Assembly: GCA_023664265.1 (NCBI GenBank)
Contig: JAMPFV010000007.1
Location: 17,208-81,207 of the forward strand
DNA length: 64,000 nt
Direction of reading: 5' to 3'
Source: Roseburia sp.
GTDB lineage: Bacteria > Bacillota > Clostridia > Lachnospirales > Lachnospiraceae
Part shown: in pieces, positions 7,455 through 16,106 of the stretch
How positions within the stretch are numbered: the first letter of the stretch is position 1
Layout: every line of letters starts with the position of its first letter
Program-made: the position numbers and the translations under genes
Notes under the pieces: generated by a model
The model's input: only the letters and a program-made list of their open reading frames with translations
Database searches by the model: none
What the model was told of the DNA's origin: nothing

Positions 7455-10211
7455 CTATTTTGCCTCGTACCAGTCCGCGCCGGTGTGCAGGTCTATCTCC
7501 AGCCGGACGTCCAGATTGCACACATTCTGCATCTCATGCGAAAGAATTTGCCGCACCTGCTCCTCTTCATCCTTCAGGGTCTCTATCAAAAGCTCGTCGT
7601 GTATCTGCAAAATCAGCTTGGATTTCAGTCCGTTCTTCTTCAAGGCGTCATAGACGTTCACCATGGCATATTTGATAATGTCCGCCGCCGTTCCCTGAAT
7701 CGGAGAGTTCATCGCTATCCGCTCGCCGAAGGAACGCTGCATGAAATTGGAAGCCTTGAGCTCCGGTATCGGCCTGCGCCTGCCGAACATGGTTATACTA
7801 TAACCCTTTTGCCTTGCGTCGGCCACCGTCCTATCCAGAAAGCCCTTGATGCCGGGATACGTCTTGAAATACTCGTCGATATACGCCTTTGCCTCCTTGG
7901 GCGAAATACTCAAATCCTGGCTCAGCCCGAAGGAACTGATGCCGTACACAATCCCGAAGTTGACAGCCTTCGCATTCCTGCGCTGTTGGTCCGTAACCTC
8001 CTCAAAGGGCGTATGGAACACCTTCGCAGCGGTAATGCGGTGAATGTCCTCATCCATCCTATAGGCTCCTATCAGCTGCTCGTCGCCGGACATATGCGCC
8101 AACACCCTGAGCTCTATCTGCGAATAGTCCGCGTCCATGAAAACGCATCCCTCCCGCGGAATAAACACCTTTCTGATGCGCCGCCCCAGCTCCATCCGCA
8201 TGGGAATGTTCTGGAGATTGGGCTCCGTAGAGCTCAGTCTTCCGGTCGCCGTTATCGTCTGGTTAAAGCTCGTGTGAATCCGGTTGTGCGCGTCAACATA
8301 CTCGGCCAGCCCCTCCGCATAGGTTGATTTAAGCTTGGTGAGCCCTCTGTACTCCAGAATATCCTTCACAATGGGATGCTCCGGCGCAAGCTTTTCAAGC
8401 ACATCCGCCGCAGTCGAGTACCCTGTCTTTGTCTTTTTCCCTCCCGGGAGCCGGAGCTTCTCAAACAAAATCTCCCCGAGCTGCTTGGGCGAGTTGATGT
8501 TAAACGTCTCTCCCGCCGCCTCATGGATTGCATGTTCAAGCTCGTCAATCCTTCCCGACAACGCCTCCCCGTAAACCTTCAGCTCCTCCGGCTTCACCAG
8601 AATCCCTTCCCGCTCCATATCAAACAGCACATAGGACAGCGGCATCTCCAGCTCTCTGAAAAGCTTGTACATACCGCTCTCCTCCAGAGCACTCTCGAGA
8701 ATCGGTTGTACCTTCCACAGCGCGTATACCTCCTTTGCGAGGCAGCGCACACACTCCTCCCTGCGGTCATGCCAGACAGATGCAAAATCCGCCTTCCCGA
8801 AAAGCTCACTCCACGTCTGCAGCGTAATTCCCAAATATTCACTCGCGATATCCGCCATCTCATAATCGCTTTTCAGCGGGTTCAGCAGATACGCCGCGAT
8901 TTTACAGTCAAAAAGATTTCGGGTTATCCGGCGCGCGCTGAAGCTCCTGTCCGCCTCGTCCGATACCAGCGCCCCATAGTCGTCCTTTACGTCAAAGCAG
9001 GACAACGCCGCCCCCTCCTCCTGAAGAAGCCGCGCAATATTCTCAGATATGACTTCTCTGGTCAATTCTCCTTGCGCCTCTATCACATACACCCGATTCT
9101 CATCAATTGCCTCCGCACTGCTCAGAACACACGCGAAAACATCCCTTTTTTCCTCCAGCTGCAAAAACATCTGTCCGTCCGCATTCGCGCCGAAACCGCC
9201 GTTCTCCCCGCCGCTGATATTTACAATGCGAAACGCTGCCTGCCTGGACTGCCGTACCGTCTCAAAAATCCGCGCCGCGTCCTCAACGGAGTTCACAAAG
9301 ACAAGCTTCAGAGCCTGGTCCGAATCAACGCCCGTATTCTGATTCTCCTGCTCAAATTTACCGAGGAAATTTTTGAAGGACAACTGCTTGAACAGCGTGT
9401 ACGCCTCCGGCGTAAAGAGATTGCCAAGCCTTGCCTCCTCCCGGGAAAAGTCAAGCTCCGCGTTAATCTCAATCGTGGCCAGCGCCTTACTCAAATCCGC
9501 AAGCGCCCGATTCGCCGCAAGGCTTTCCCGAATACTCTTCTTGGAAATCTCATTGAGATGTGCATATATATTGTCAATGGAGCCGTAGGTCGTCATAAGC
9601 TCCGTCGCCGTCTTCTCCCCGACCTTGGGAACCCCGGGGATATTGTCAGCCGTATCCCCCATCAGCGCCTTGAGCTCTATAAACTGCTCCGGCGTGACCC
9701 GGTAGGCCGCAAGGACATCCTTTGCATAATAATCCTCAATCTCCGTCTTGCCGCCCTTGGTCTTGGGAATGCGGATTTTGATATGCTCCGAAGCGATTTG
9801 CAGTAAATCGCGGTCGCCCGACACCAGTGAAACCTCCATTCCGTCCCGCTCGGAGCGCTTCGCAATCGTCCCCATGATATCGTCCGCCTCAAGGCCGGCT
9901 TTCTCCACGATGCTTACGCCCATCGCCCGGAGCACCTCCTTGATAACCGGCACCTGCTCCCGCAGCTCGTCCGGCATCGGCTTGCGCGTGCCCTTATACT
10001 CCTCATAGAGCTTATGACGGAAGGTCGGCGCGCTCACGTCAAACGCAACCGTCAGATATTCCGGCTGCTCCTCCTCCAATATTTTAAACAAAATATTCAG
10101 AAAGCCATAAATCGCATTCGTGTGCAGCCCCTTTGCGTTGGTAAGCGCAGGAACCCCGTAAAATGCCCTGTTCAATATACTATGGCCGTCAATCAACACA
10201 ATCTTGCTCAT
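7455..10211 (-). CDS. polA: DNA polymerase I
   Basis: A 918-residue family A polymerase for Okazaki fragment processing and repair. Residues 1 to about 290 form the 5'-3' exonuclease/flap nuclease (LIDGHSILNRAFYG, EADDIMGTIA, VSGDRDLLQI, GDTADNIPGVPKVG). Residues about 320-500 are the proofreading-type fold, but the metal-binding DxE at its start reads AAFRIV, so the 3'-5' exonuclease is probably inactive. The polymerase domain is complete: MDADYSQIELRVLAHM (motif A), RRNAKAVNFGIVYG (O-helix, motif B) and LQIHDELLIE (motif C). It is the first gene of a polA-coaE-FtsA-like-YycJ run. Confidence 0.96.
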   Translation of the reverse strand: MSKIVLIDGHSILNRAFYGVPALTNAKGLHTNAIYGFLNILFKILEEEQPEYLTVAFDVSAPTFRHKLYEEYKGTRKPMPDELREQVPVIKEVLRAMGVSIVEKAGLEADDIMGTIAKRSERDGMEVSLVSGDRDLLQIASEHIKIRIPKTKGGKTEIEDYYAKDVLAAYRVTPEQFIELKALMGDTADNIPGVPKVGEKTATELMTTYGSIDNIYAHLNEISKKSIRESLAANRALADLSKALATIEINAELDFSREEARLGNLFTPEAYTLFKQLSFKNFLGKFEQENQNTGVDSDQALKLVFVNSVEDAARIFETVRQSRQAAFRIVNISGGENGGFGANADGQMFLQLEEKRDVFACVLSSAEAIDENRVYVIEAQGELTREVISENIARLLQEEGAALSCFDVKDDYGALVSDEADRSFSARRITRNLFDCKIAAYLLNPLKSDYEMADIASEYLGITLQTWSELFGKADFASVWHDRREECVRCLAKEVYALWKVQPILESALEESGMYKLFRELEMPLSYVLFDMEREGILVKPEELKVYGEALSGRIDELEHAIHEAAGETFNINSPKQLGEILFEKLRLPGGKKTKTGYSTAADVLEKLAPEHPIVKDILEYRGLTKLKSTYAEGLAEYVDAHNRIHTSFNQTITATGRLSSTEPNLQNIPMRMELGRRIRKVFIPREGCVFMDADYSQIELRVLAHMSGDEQLIGAYRMDEDIHRITAAKVFHTPFEEVTDQQRRNAKAVNFGIVYGISSFGLSQDLSISPKEAKAYIDEYFKTYPGIKGFLDRTVADARQKGYSITMFGRRRPIPELKASNFMQRSFGERIAMNSPIQGTAADIIKYAMVNVYDALKKNGLKSKLILQIHDELLIETLKDEEEQVRQILSHEMQNVCNLDVRLEIDLHTGADWYEAK

Positions 10212-10217
10212 ACGGTC

Positions 10218-10526
10218 CTAAACTCCTCCCAACAAAAATATGCATATCAGCACAAACGCAACCAAAAAAAGACCGGCTTTTAGCTGAGTATGTATCCTTT
10301 TTCTGTTTATCACACGGTTCAGCCTCTCTTCCAGTTCACTTTCCACATCAATATCATCGGCATTTTCAAGTCTGCTCACGCCCTCAGACAGCAGATACTC
10401 TATCGTCAGCTCCTCCATACAGTCCTTGCAGGAGCGCACATGTTCGACAAAGCTCTTCGCCTCTCCCATATTCAACTCATCCGCAAAAAAGGAACGGATG
10501 CATCTCTGTGCTTCCTTACAGTCCAT
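10218..10526 (-). CDS. Putative anti-sigma-factor-like zinc-finger membrane protein
   Basis: A 102-residue protein with an N-terminal zf-HC2-like module: MDCKEAQRCI at the start and HVRSCKDCMEEL (HxxxCxxC) at about residues 31-42, then an acidic linker and one C-terminal transmembrane helix (LFLVAFVLICIFLLGG). This is the architecture of membrane-anchored anti-sigma factors, but no sigma factor gene adjoins, so the role is inferred only. Start 10526 is preferred over the in-frame ATG at 10559 because AGAGGTG precedes it by 4-5 bases. It lies 6 bp upstream of polA. Confidence 0.75.
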   Translation of the reverse strand: MDCKEAQRCIRSFFADELNMGEAKSFVEHVRSCKDCMEELTIEYLLSEGVSRLENADDIDVESELEERLNRVINRKRIHTQLKAGLFLVAFVLICIFLLGGV

Positions 10527-10707
10527 TTTCACCTCTATGCCGCTAAAGTGTAACGGCATCTGTTATTTTCTTATTTATAATACACTATCTTTGGCAATTT
10601 TTAAAGTATTTTGTGCATTTTGTAAAAAAATCGTCGCTCGCGGCTCTCCCTCATACAATGACAAAACACGTTTGGCAGTCTCTCCCTCATACAACGACAG
10701 CGGTATG

Positions 10708-10914
10708 TCAAGACATACCGCTGCCCTCGCTTATTCTCTGTATCAGGCTTTCCATCTCTTCCTTGCTCTTGACCGACTTGCTCTCGGCCAACAGCTTTTC
10801 CTTCTCATACTCCGTAAGCCTTCCGTAATTCGTCAGCGCCTGCTCATCCATGGCCAGCCCCAACGAAAGCCCCAGCGGAAGACTTGCGGATTGCAATCCA
10901 TCCGAAAAATCCAT
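10708..10914 (-). CDS. Small conserved-looking protein of unknown function
   Basis: A 68-residue ORF that starts MDFSDGLQSASLPLGLSLGL with a GGGGG site 8 bases before the ATG, followed by an amphipathic segment with LTEYEKEKLLAESKSV. The alternation of a short glycine/leucine-rich stretch and a charged helix resembles small proteins common in Lachnospiraceae, from memory. The last codons overlap a perfect palindrome (AGCGGTATGTC/GACATACCGCT). No functional motif is visible. Confidence 0.6.
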   Translation of the reverse strand: MDFSDGLQSASLPLGLSLGLAMDEQALTNYGRLTEYEKEKLLAESKSVKSKEEMESLIQRISEGSGMS

Positions 10915-11145
10915 ACACAATCCCCCGTTTTTATTTCATAACAAACTCTTTGTTACAAAACTATTCTTTCCACGGGGCGAAATTTTATGTATTTCAACAT
11001 TTTGCCACATTTTTCATTTTGTTGTTTCCGTATCAGCTGCTTATTCTATCCGGCAGCATTTGATAATGTTTCTGACTGATTTCTCCACAATTCCCATCTG
11101 TTTTCACAAAATGCAAATATTACAGACAGATGCAGCAACGTAAAA

Positions 11146-11179
11146 CGGCTCAACCCGGTATTTACAAGGGGTTGAGCCG
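11146..11179 (-). terminator. Terminator of the tRNA-Leu gene
   Basis: An 11-bp perfect stem (CGGCTCAACCC at 11146-11156 with GGGTTGAGCCG at 11169-11179) with a 12-base loop lies 12 bp past the 3' end of the tRNA. Read on the minus strand it is followed by TTTT, a Rho-independent arrangement. Confidence 0.8.
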
Positions 11180-11191
11180 CCTAAAAAACAG

Positions 11192-11274
11192 TGCCGGTGG
11201 CCGGACTTGAACCGGCACGAGGTTGCCCCCGGCAGATTTTGAGTCTGCTGCGTCTGCCATTCCGCCACACCGGC
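11192..11274 (-). tRNA. tRNA-Leu (anticodon CAA)
   Basis: An 83-base class II tRNA on the minus strand. The acceptor stem is GCCGGTG/CACCGGC with discriminator A. The anticodon stem GCAGA/TCTGC holds the loop CTCAAAA, giving anticodon CAA for UUG codons. A variable arm follows, and the T arm has GGTTCAAGTCC. CCA is not encoded. It has its own promoter and terminator. Confidence 0.95.
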
Positions 11275-11318
11275 ATTTGAAACACACAGGTTTCAATATG
11301 CTTACCGCAACAAAAATT

Positions 11319-11347
11319 ATTATATCACAAGCTTCATCAGATGGCAA
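11319..11347 (-). promoter_or_regulatory. Sigma-A-type promoter of tRNA-Leu
   Basis: On the minus strand TTGCCA (11342-11347), 17 bases, TATAAT (11319-11324). The -10 box lies about 45 bp upstream of the tRNA. The -35 box is part of the left arm of the hairpin at 11338-11399. Confidence 0.75.
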
Positions 11348-11399
11348 GAACTTTTTCAAAACTTCTTGCCACCAGCTTCTTGCCACCGGTCGCCATCTG
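11338..11399. terminator. Nested hairpin past the GH43 gene
   Basis: CAGATGGC (11338-11345) pairs with GCCATCTG (11392-11399). Inside, GGCAAGAA pairs with either of two TTCTTGCC copies, so alternative stems are possible. It is 45 bp past the stop of the GH43 gene only if transcription runs leftward, where it may act as a terminator; it also contains the -35 box of the tRNA gene. Confidence 0.45.
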
Positions 11400-11443
11400 A
11401 CGAAACTTTTCAAAGCGCTTCCGGATTCTCCGCGTGACCGGGC

Positions 11444-13069
11444 TTATACAAAGCGGAAGTATTCAAACCGCGCCTGTCCCGCAGTCCCCGCATTCTCATG
11501 GTAAGCGAACAGTCCGTTCTTTACGCCGACCCAGCGCCCCGCCTTCGCGGGATAAACGGATGCCTCCTCGTAGCTTTCTCCGTCAAGGCTGTAGCTGAAA
11601 CGGATTTCTTCCGCGGGAATCGGGAAGGTATACGGCCCGTCGGAATTGAATTTTGTCGATGGCACCCGCTCAACCTGATTGCGGAAATAAATCGTCTGCG
11701 TATCAAGAGGGATTTCCCGAATCACAGTCTCTGTATCCGTCGCGCTCGCCCGCTCCTTATCAAACTTCTGTTCGCCGCCGATTGTCTTGATGACAAACGC
11801 ATCGCTTCTCTTCTCCACAGCCACCGCGCCAAAGGTCACGCCCATGCTCACCATTCCCGCAGTATCGCCGCACTGCATATCGGAGAGCAGCAGCTTCGTC
11901 TCCGCGCAGAACTCCGGCATACACCATTTCTGCAATAAAAGATTCGGCACGTTGGAGAGGGAATCCGCCGTCCGTTCAACCGCGCGCAGCGCAAGTCCGC
12001 CCGCTCCCAACATATACCAGTCCTTATCGGAGTTGGCATTCCACTGCCATTGTAAGCCCAACGGCTCTCCACAAAACGCATCTGACGCGGCAGGGCTTAC
12101 GCGGTCGTAAACGCCGCCCACATCGGGCTTCCTGTATGTACGGACAGGCTTTCCGGCCACCTCGCCGGCCGCAAGCTCCTCCTGCGAGATTTCACCGATG
12201 ACAGGCCAGTCGTCCACCCAGCGCATCGGCTGTAAATGCACGATTCTGCCCGCCGCATACACATCCTGAAAGTGGACAAACCAGTCCTCACCCGTCGGCG
12301 TATCCACCCACGCGCCCTGATGCGGCCCGTTGACCTCCGTATCCTTCTGCAGCAGGACGTTCCGGTACTCGTAAGGCCCCCATATCTCCCTGCTTCTCAG
12401 AACCGTCTGCCAACCCTGCTTTACGCCGCCCGCGGGCGCAAAAATATAATAATAACCATTTCTCTTATAGAGCTTTGGCCCCTCTATGGTCTCCTGCCCG
12501 TTGACATTTCCGTCAAAGATATGCTTTCCCTCATCCATCATGTGCAGACAGTCCGGCGTTATCTCGCAGAGATTCAGAACACTCTTGAACCCGATACGGC
12601 TCTTGGCAAATCCGGATACCATGTAGGCCCGCCCGTCGTCGTCCCAGAACGGGCAGGGATCTATCCATCCCTTTCCGGAGAACAGGCAGGTCGGCTCCTC
12701 CCACTTCCCCCAAGGATCCTTGGTCTTTACCACATAGATTCCCTCGTCCGGCATCGGGAAAAAGATGATAAACGTACCTTCGTGATACCGAATCGCCGGC
12801 GCCCACACGCCGCAGCCGTGCAGGGGCGCCCTGTACTGCTCTCCCGGCACCTTGTCCACCGCATAGCTTATTACCTTCCAATTCACCAAATCCTTGGAAT
12901 GGAGCACCGGAAGTCCCGGTGCGTTGCAGAAGCTTGAGGCCGTCATAAAGTAATCCTCGCCGACCCTGCACACATCCGGATCCGAATAATCCGTGTACAA
13001 TATCGGATTGGTGTAAGTCCCGTCCCCGTTATCCGCATTCCATGTTTTATTTTCCGTTATCATCGCCAT
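11444..13069 (-). CDS. Glycoside hydrolase family 43 (beta-xylosidase / arabinofuranosidase type)
   Basis: A 541-residue cytosolic enzyme without a signal peptide. The five-bladed GH43 propeller fills roughly residues 15-310: general base Asp in NPILYTDYSDPDVCRVG, pKa-tuning Asp in GWIDPCPFWDDDGRAYMVSG and acid Glu in ETIEGPKLYKRNGYYY. A C-terminal beta-sandwich (about 330-541) matches the accessory domain of the xylosidase branch. The substrate is probably a xylan or arabinoxylan oligosaccharide imported into the cell. Start 13069 is chosen for GGAGGG about 11 bases upstream; ATG at 13063 is also possible. The gene follows purV in the same direction by 49 bp but is unrelated in function. Confidence 0.9.
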   Translation of the reverse strand: MAMITENKTWNADNGDGTYTNPILYTDYSDPDVCRVGEDYFMTASSFCNAPGLPVLHSKDLVNWKVISYAVDKVPGEQYRAPLHGCGVWAPAIRYHEGTFIIFFPMPDEGIYVVKTKDPWGKWEEPTCLFSGKGWIDPCPFWDDDGRAYMVSGFAKSRIGFKSVLNLCEITPDCLHMMDEGKHIFDGNVNGQETIEGPKLYKRNGYYYIFAPAGGVKQGWQTVLRSREIWGPYEYRNVLLQKDTEVNGPHQGAWVDTPTGEDWFVHFQDVYAAGRIVHLQPMRWVDDWPVIGEISQEELAAGEVAGKPVRTYRKPDVGGVYDRVSPAASDAFCGEPLGLQWQWNANSDKDWYMLGAGGLALRAVERTADSLSNVPNLLLQKWCMPEFCAETKLLLSDMQCGDTAGMVSMGVTFGAVAVEKRSDAFVIKTIGGEQKFDKERASATDTETVIREIPLDTQTIYFRNQVERVPSTKFNSDGPYTFPIPAEEIRFSYSLDGESYEEASVYPAKAGRWVGVKNGLFAYHENAGTAGQARFEYFRFV

Positions 13070-13118
13070 ATCCCGCCTTTCCCTCCGAAAATTTGTCTCC
13101 AACAGCCCAACAAGACCT

Positions 13119-14306
13119 TTAATGATGGAACAGTCTGATACCCGTAAAGCACATCGCCATATTGTACCGATTGCAGGTCTCGATCACGTTATCATCCCGA
13201 ATCGAGCCGCCGGGCTGCGCGATATAGTTCACGCCGCTCTTGTGCGCCCGCTCAATATTATCGCCGAACGGGAAGAAAGCGTCCGAGCCAAGGGCAACCT
13301 CCGTCATCTTGTCAAGCCATGCCCGTTTTTCCTCCCTTGTAAGCGCCTCCGGCTTCTCGGTGAAGAAGTTCTCCCATGTCCCATCGACCAGCACATCCAT
13401 ATAATCATCGCTCATATAGACGTCAATCGTGTTATCCCTGTCCGCGCGGCCGATATTCGCCTTGAAGGGAAGATTTAAAACCTTCGGATTCTGGCGCAGG
13501 AACCAGTTATCCGCCTTGTTTCCCGCAAGCCGCGTACAGTGGATGCGCGACTGCTGTCCCGCACCGATTCCGATAGCCTGTCCGCCCTTTGCATAGCACA
13601 CGGAATTGGACTGCGTGTATTTCAGCGTAATCATCGCAATCGCGAGATCCATCTTCGCCTGCTCCGGAATCTCCTTATTCTCCGTGACGACATTCGCAAA
13701 GAGCGCGTCGTCGATAACAAGCTCATTGCGCCCCTGCTCAAAGGTAATGCCGTAGACATCCTTATACTCCACCGCCGCGGGGACATACTCCGGATCCATT
13801 TGAATTACCGCGTAGCCGCCCTTTTTCTTTGCCTTTAGGATTTCCAGCGCCTCCGGATCATACCCGGGCGCGATAATGCCGTCCGAGACCTCCCGCTTGA
13901 TCATCTTGGCGGTAGACACGTCGCACACATCCGACAGGGAGATAAAATCGCCGAAGGAGGACATCCTGTCTGCGCCTCTCGCTCTCGCGTACGCGCACGC
14001 AAGCGGCGAAAGCCCGTCCATATCGTCCACCCAGTAAATCTTGCGCTCCACCTCGCTCAACGGCAGTCCCACCGCCGCCCCCGCCGGCGATACATGCTTG
14101 AAGGACGCTGCCGCCGGAAGTCCCGTCGCCGCCTTCAGCTCCTTTACAAGCTGCCAGCCGTTCAGCGCATCCAGAAAGTTGATATATCCCGGCTTTCCGT
14201 TCAGCACCTCTATCGGAAGCTCGCCGGAATGGTTCTCCTCCTTCATAAAAATCCTCGACGGCTTCTGATTCGGATTACATCCGTATTTTAATTCCAATTC
14301 CTTCAT
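13119..14306 (-). CDS. purV: Stand-alone AICAR transformylase (PurH C-domain type)
   Basis: A 395-residue AICAR formyltransferase that makes FAICAR from AICAR and 10-formyl-THF, the penultimate step of IMP synthesis. It carries only the transformylase part of Pur[14 protein letters not shown] at the start, [17 protein letters not shown] (catalytic Lys-His), [21 protein letters not shown] and [18 protein letters not shown]. The N-terminal MGS-like IMP cyclohydrolase domain of bifunctional PurH is absent, and the gene just upstream supplies that activity. GAGAGGGG lies 11 bases before the ATG, 18 bp after the cyclohydrolase stop. Confidence 0.92.
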   Translation of the reverse strand: MKELELKYGCNPNQKPSRIFMKEENHSGELPIEVLNGKPGYINFLDALNGWQLVKELKAATGLPAAASFKHVSPAGAAVGLPLSEVERKIYWVDDMDGLSPLACAYARARGADRMSSFGDFISLSDVCDVSTAKMIKREVSDGIIAPGYDPEALEILKAKKKGGYAVIQMDPEYVPAAVEYKDVYGITFEQGRNELVIDDALFANVVTENKEIPEQAKMDLAIAMITLKYTQSNSVCYAKGGQAIGIGAGQQSRIHCTRLAGNKADNWFLRQNPKVLNLPFKANIGRADRDNTIDVYMSDDYMDVLVDGTWENFFTEKPEALTREEKRAWLDKMTEVALGSDAFFPFGDNIERAHKSGVNYIAQPGGSIRDDNVIETCNRYNMAMCFTGIRLFHH

Positions 14307-14324
14307 CGTCTGTTCTGCCCCTCT

Positions 14325-15038
14325 CTACTTGTTTTTATTGAAAAGCTTTGTCTCATAAGCTCCGGTCGCAATGTCAATAAATCTTATGAACAGCGACACC
14401 TTATTGTCCTCATTCAGATTCGTCCACACAAGGCTTGCGAAGTCCTCCATATCATTCGGGATCCCGACCGGCTTCGGCTCACCCTCAAAGCTTGGAAGCG
14501 GGTCGCCGTCCCCGATATAGGTATGTATGAAATGCCCCTCGCCCGCCACGGGATGATTGTACGCAAAGGTAAAGCGGTTGCACGCGTCCGGATTCCCATT
14601 ATTGCTCTTCAGAATCGACATCGCATAGTTAAAGCCGCCGTTCTCAATGTGCAGTATCCCCGATATTCTGGGCGTATAGTTCGGCGCGTCCGGCTCAAAC
14701 TCCCTCGTCCTGAGCGCCTGTTCAAAGGTCATCTGCTGATCCATCAGCTCGTATATGGTATCCGTCTGGTCGCCGTTTGTCACAATTGTTTTGTTCCCCA
14801 ACACGCGCACCGGCGCGTAAATGACCAGACTGGGGTCGCTGAGCTTCGCGGGGTCAAAGGCCTGTGTGCGGATGCCCTCGCCGTCCTCGACAAACACCCG
14901 ATTCCTGCTGTTCACGCTTCTGCCCATAATAAAATAGGCAATCGCCGCGTGTTTCCCATCCGGCGTCCTGCCGATAACAATCCCCCTGCCCGGGTACGCG
15001 TTCTCTCTCAGCTCCTGCTCCAATGACAACATTTTCAT
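14325..15038 (-). CDS. purO: IMP cyclohydrolase, PurO type
   Basis: A 237-residue protein of the IMP_cyclohyd (PurO) family known from archaea and some Clostridia; it closes FAICAR to IMP. Seen here: YPGRGIVIGRTPDG near the start, YFIMGRSVNSRNRVF, an APVRVLGN segment and FTFAYNHPVAGEGHFIHTYIGDG toward the end. It is unrelated to the MGS-fold cyclohydrolase of PurH. It is followed at 18 bp by the free AICAR transformylase, so the two together replace bifunctional PurH. GGAGG lies 6 bases before ATG 15038, and a sigma-A promoter is visible about 100 bp upstream. Confidence 0.9.
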   Translation of the reverse strand: MKMLSLEQELRENAYPGRGIVIGRTPDGKHAAIAYFIMGRSVNSRNRVFVEDGEGIRTQAFDPAKLSDPSLVIYAPVRVLGNKTIVTNGDQTDTIYELMDQQMTFEQALRTREFEPDAPNYTPRISGILHIENGGFNYAMSILKSNNGNPDACNRFTFAYNHPVAGEGHFIHTYIGDGDPLPSFEGEPKPVGIPNDMEDFASLVWTNLNEDNKVSLFIRFIDIATGAYETKLFNKNK

Positions 15039-15063
15039 CTCTTACCTCCATATGGTATTCTAC

Positions 15064-15080
15064 CACGGTATTTTACCGTG
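15064..15080 (-). other. Short hairpin in the purO leader
   Basis: CACGGTA and TACCGTG pair around a 3-base loop, 26 bp upstream of the purO ATG and close to its ribosome site. It is too small to be a known purine riboswitch; it may tune translation. Confidence 0.4.
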
Positions 15081-15131
15081 TCCAACTCATCTGCGCTTTC
15101 TTTTCCGCGGCCATACTGATTTTACAATATC

Positions 15132-15160
15132 AGTATAGCAAAATACCCGTATCGTGTAAA
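15132..15160 (-). promoter_or_regulatory. Promoter of purO-purV
   Basis: On the minus strand TTTACA (15155-15160), 17 bases, TATACT (15132-15137), giving a leader of about 85 bases before purO. Confidence 0.65.
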
Positions 15161-15196
15161 GTCCATCCGCGCGCCAAACGCGGCAATCACAGGTTG

Positions 15197-16000
15197 TCAA
15201 TGTAACGCTTTCTCATCCGGCCTCTGTTCAAACTCCACCATATACTTGCGAAACCGCAGAGGAAGCATACTCATCTGAAGCTTCGGATTCGTCCTCGCCT
15301 CAATCGCAATGCTCTCGCAGAATCGCGTAAACAGCGCACTGTACTCCGCCTCCGCCTTGGAAAAGACCAGCGCCTCCTCATCAAAGTCCGCGCCGCTTGC
15401 CAGATACCACTGCTTATACTGCGGGTGCAGCCCGAACACGCCGCTCAGCTCATCATAAATCACAAAATTGTCCGCGGGCAGCCTGTCCGCAAAATGCGGC
15501 ATCAGAAAGGGAAGAATGCGATCCCTTGCCCCTATCTTAGCATATAATATCCCGCTTTCCAGCTCCGCAAAGCGCAAAAACTGCCGGTAATGGTTCAGCT
15601 CATTCCCCGCGCCCCGCTGGCATGCAAAGGCCTTCTGCACCGCCGGCTCCCGCAGCCGCGAAAACACATTGCGGTCGTGATGCCTTAACCCGATTACAAT
15701 GGTATGATAGACCGCGTCCGCCTTCTCCTCGTCATGGGAGGTCATGGCAAGACACAAATCATAAAATACCGCCTCTCCCAGCTCCCGCTTTATGGTGGCG
15801 CTGACCTTCCGCGCCTTCTCCGCGTCCGTCTGTATCTCTGTATAGCACGTAAACAGCCGCCCGATCTCCGGCGCCTTCACCGCAAGGTGCATCCTGTCAT
15901 GGCTGTCAACGCCGTTGTCCTTCTTATACTGATAGGCCTCGTAAATTCCCGTGAGAATGCCGTCAATGCTGTCCTCACAAATCAGAACATGCTCCTCCAT
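15197..16000 (-). CDS. TIGR03915 family putative DNA-repair protein
   Basis: A 267-residue protein of the TIGR03915/DUF4130 family, which occurs almost always next to a radical SAM partner (TIGR03916) as here. The biochemical role is not established; the C-terminal half holds motifs typical of the family (NHYRQFLRFAELESGILYAKI, FADRLPADNFVIYDE, FTRFCESIAIEARTNPKLQ with C-terminal LPLRFRKYMVEF). The start at 16000 has AGAGGCGC upstream; the longer frame to 16030 has none. It is the second gene of the pair, separated from the first by a 106-bp gap with a strong hairpin. Confidence 0.9.
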   Translation of the reverse strand: MEEHVLICEDSIDGILTGIYEAYQYKKDNGVDSHDRMHLAVKAPEIGRLFTCYTEIQTDAEKARKVSATIKRELGEAVFYDLCLAMTSHDEEKADAVYHTIVIGLRHHDRNVFSRLREPAVQKAFACQRGAGNELNHYRQFLRFAELESGILYAKIGARDRILPFLMPHFADRLPADNFVIYDELSGVFGLHPQYKQWYLASGADFDEEALVFSKAEAEYSALFTRFCESIAIEARTNPKLQMSMLPLRFRKYMVEFEQRPDEKALH

Positions 16001-16052
16001 CTGCGCCTCTCTTCCCCCACTGCATATCACTCCCTGTCCCTCGTATGCGCTT

Positions 16053-16102
16053 CACGGAGGTCAACACCCCCGCTGCAGGCAACGGAGTTGTTGACCTCCG
16101 TG
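16053..16102 (-). other. Intercistronic 14-bp hairpin
   Basis: CACGGAGGTCAACA (16053-16066) pairs perfectly with TGTTGACCTCCGTG (16089-16102) around 22 bases. It sits between the radical SAM gene and the TIGR03915 gene and lacks a T-run, so it looks more like an RNA processing or stabilising hairpin than a terminator. Confidence 0.55.
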
Positions 16103-16106
16103 GGAA

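Noticed and set aside
6660..8327. A 555-codon plus-strand frame
   Set aside because: It lies antisense to coaE and polA, which have clear motifs; its translation is low in acidic residues and has no ribosome site. A GC-skewed shadow.
15040..15196. Possible purine riboswitch before purO
   Set aside because: The leader is short, with only two small hairpins and no conserved purine-riboswitch core.
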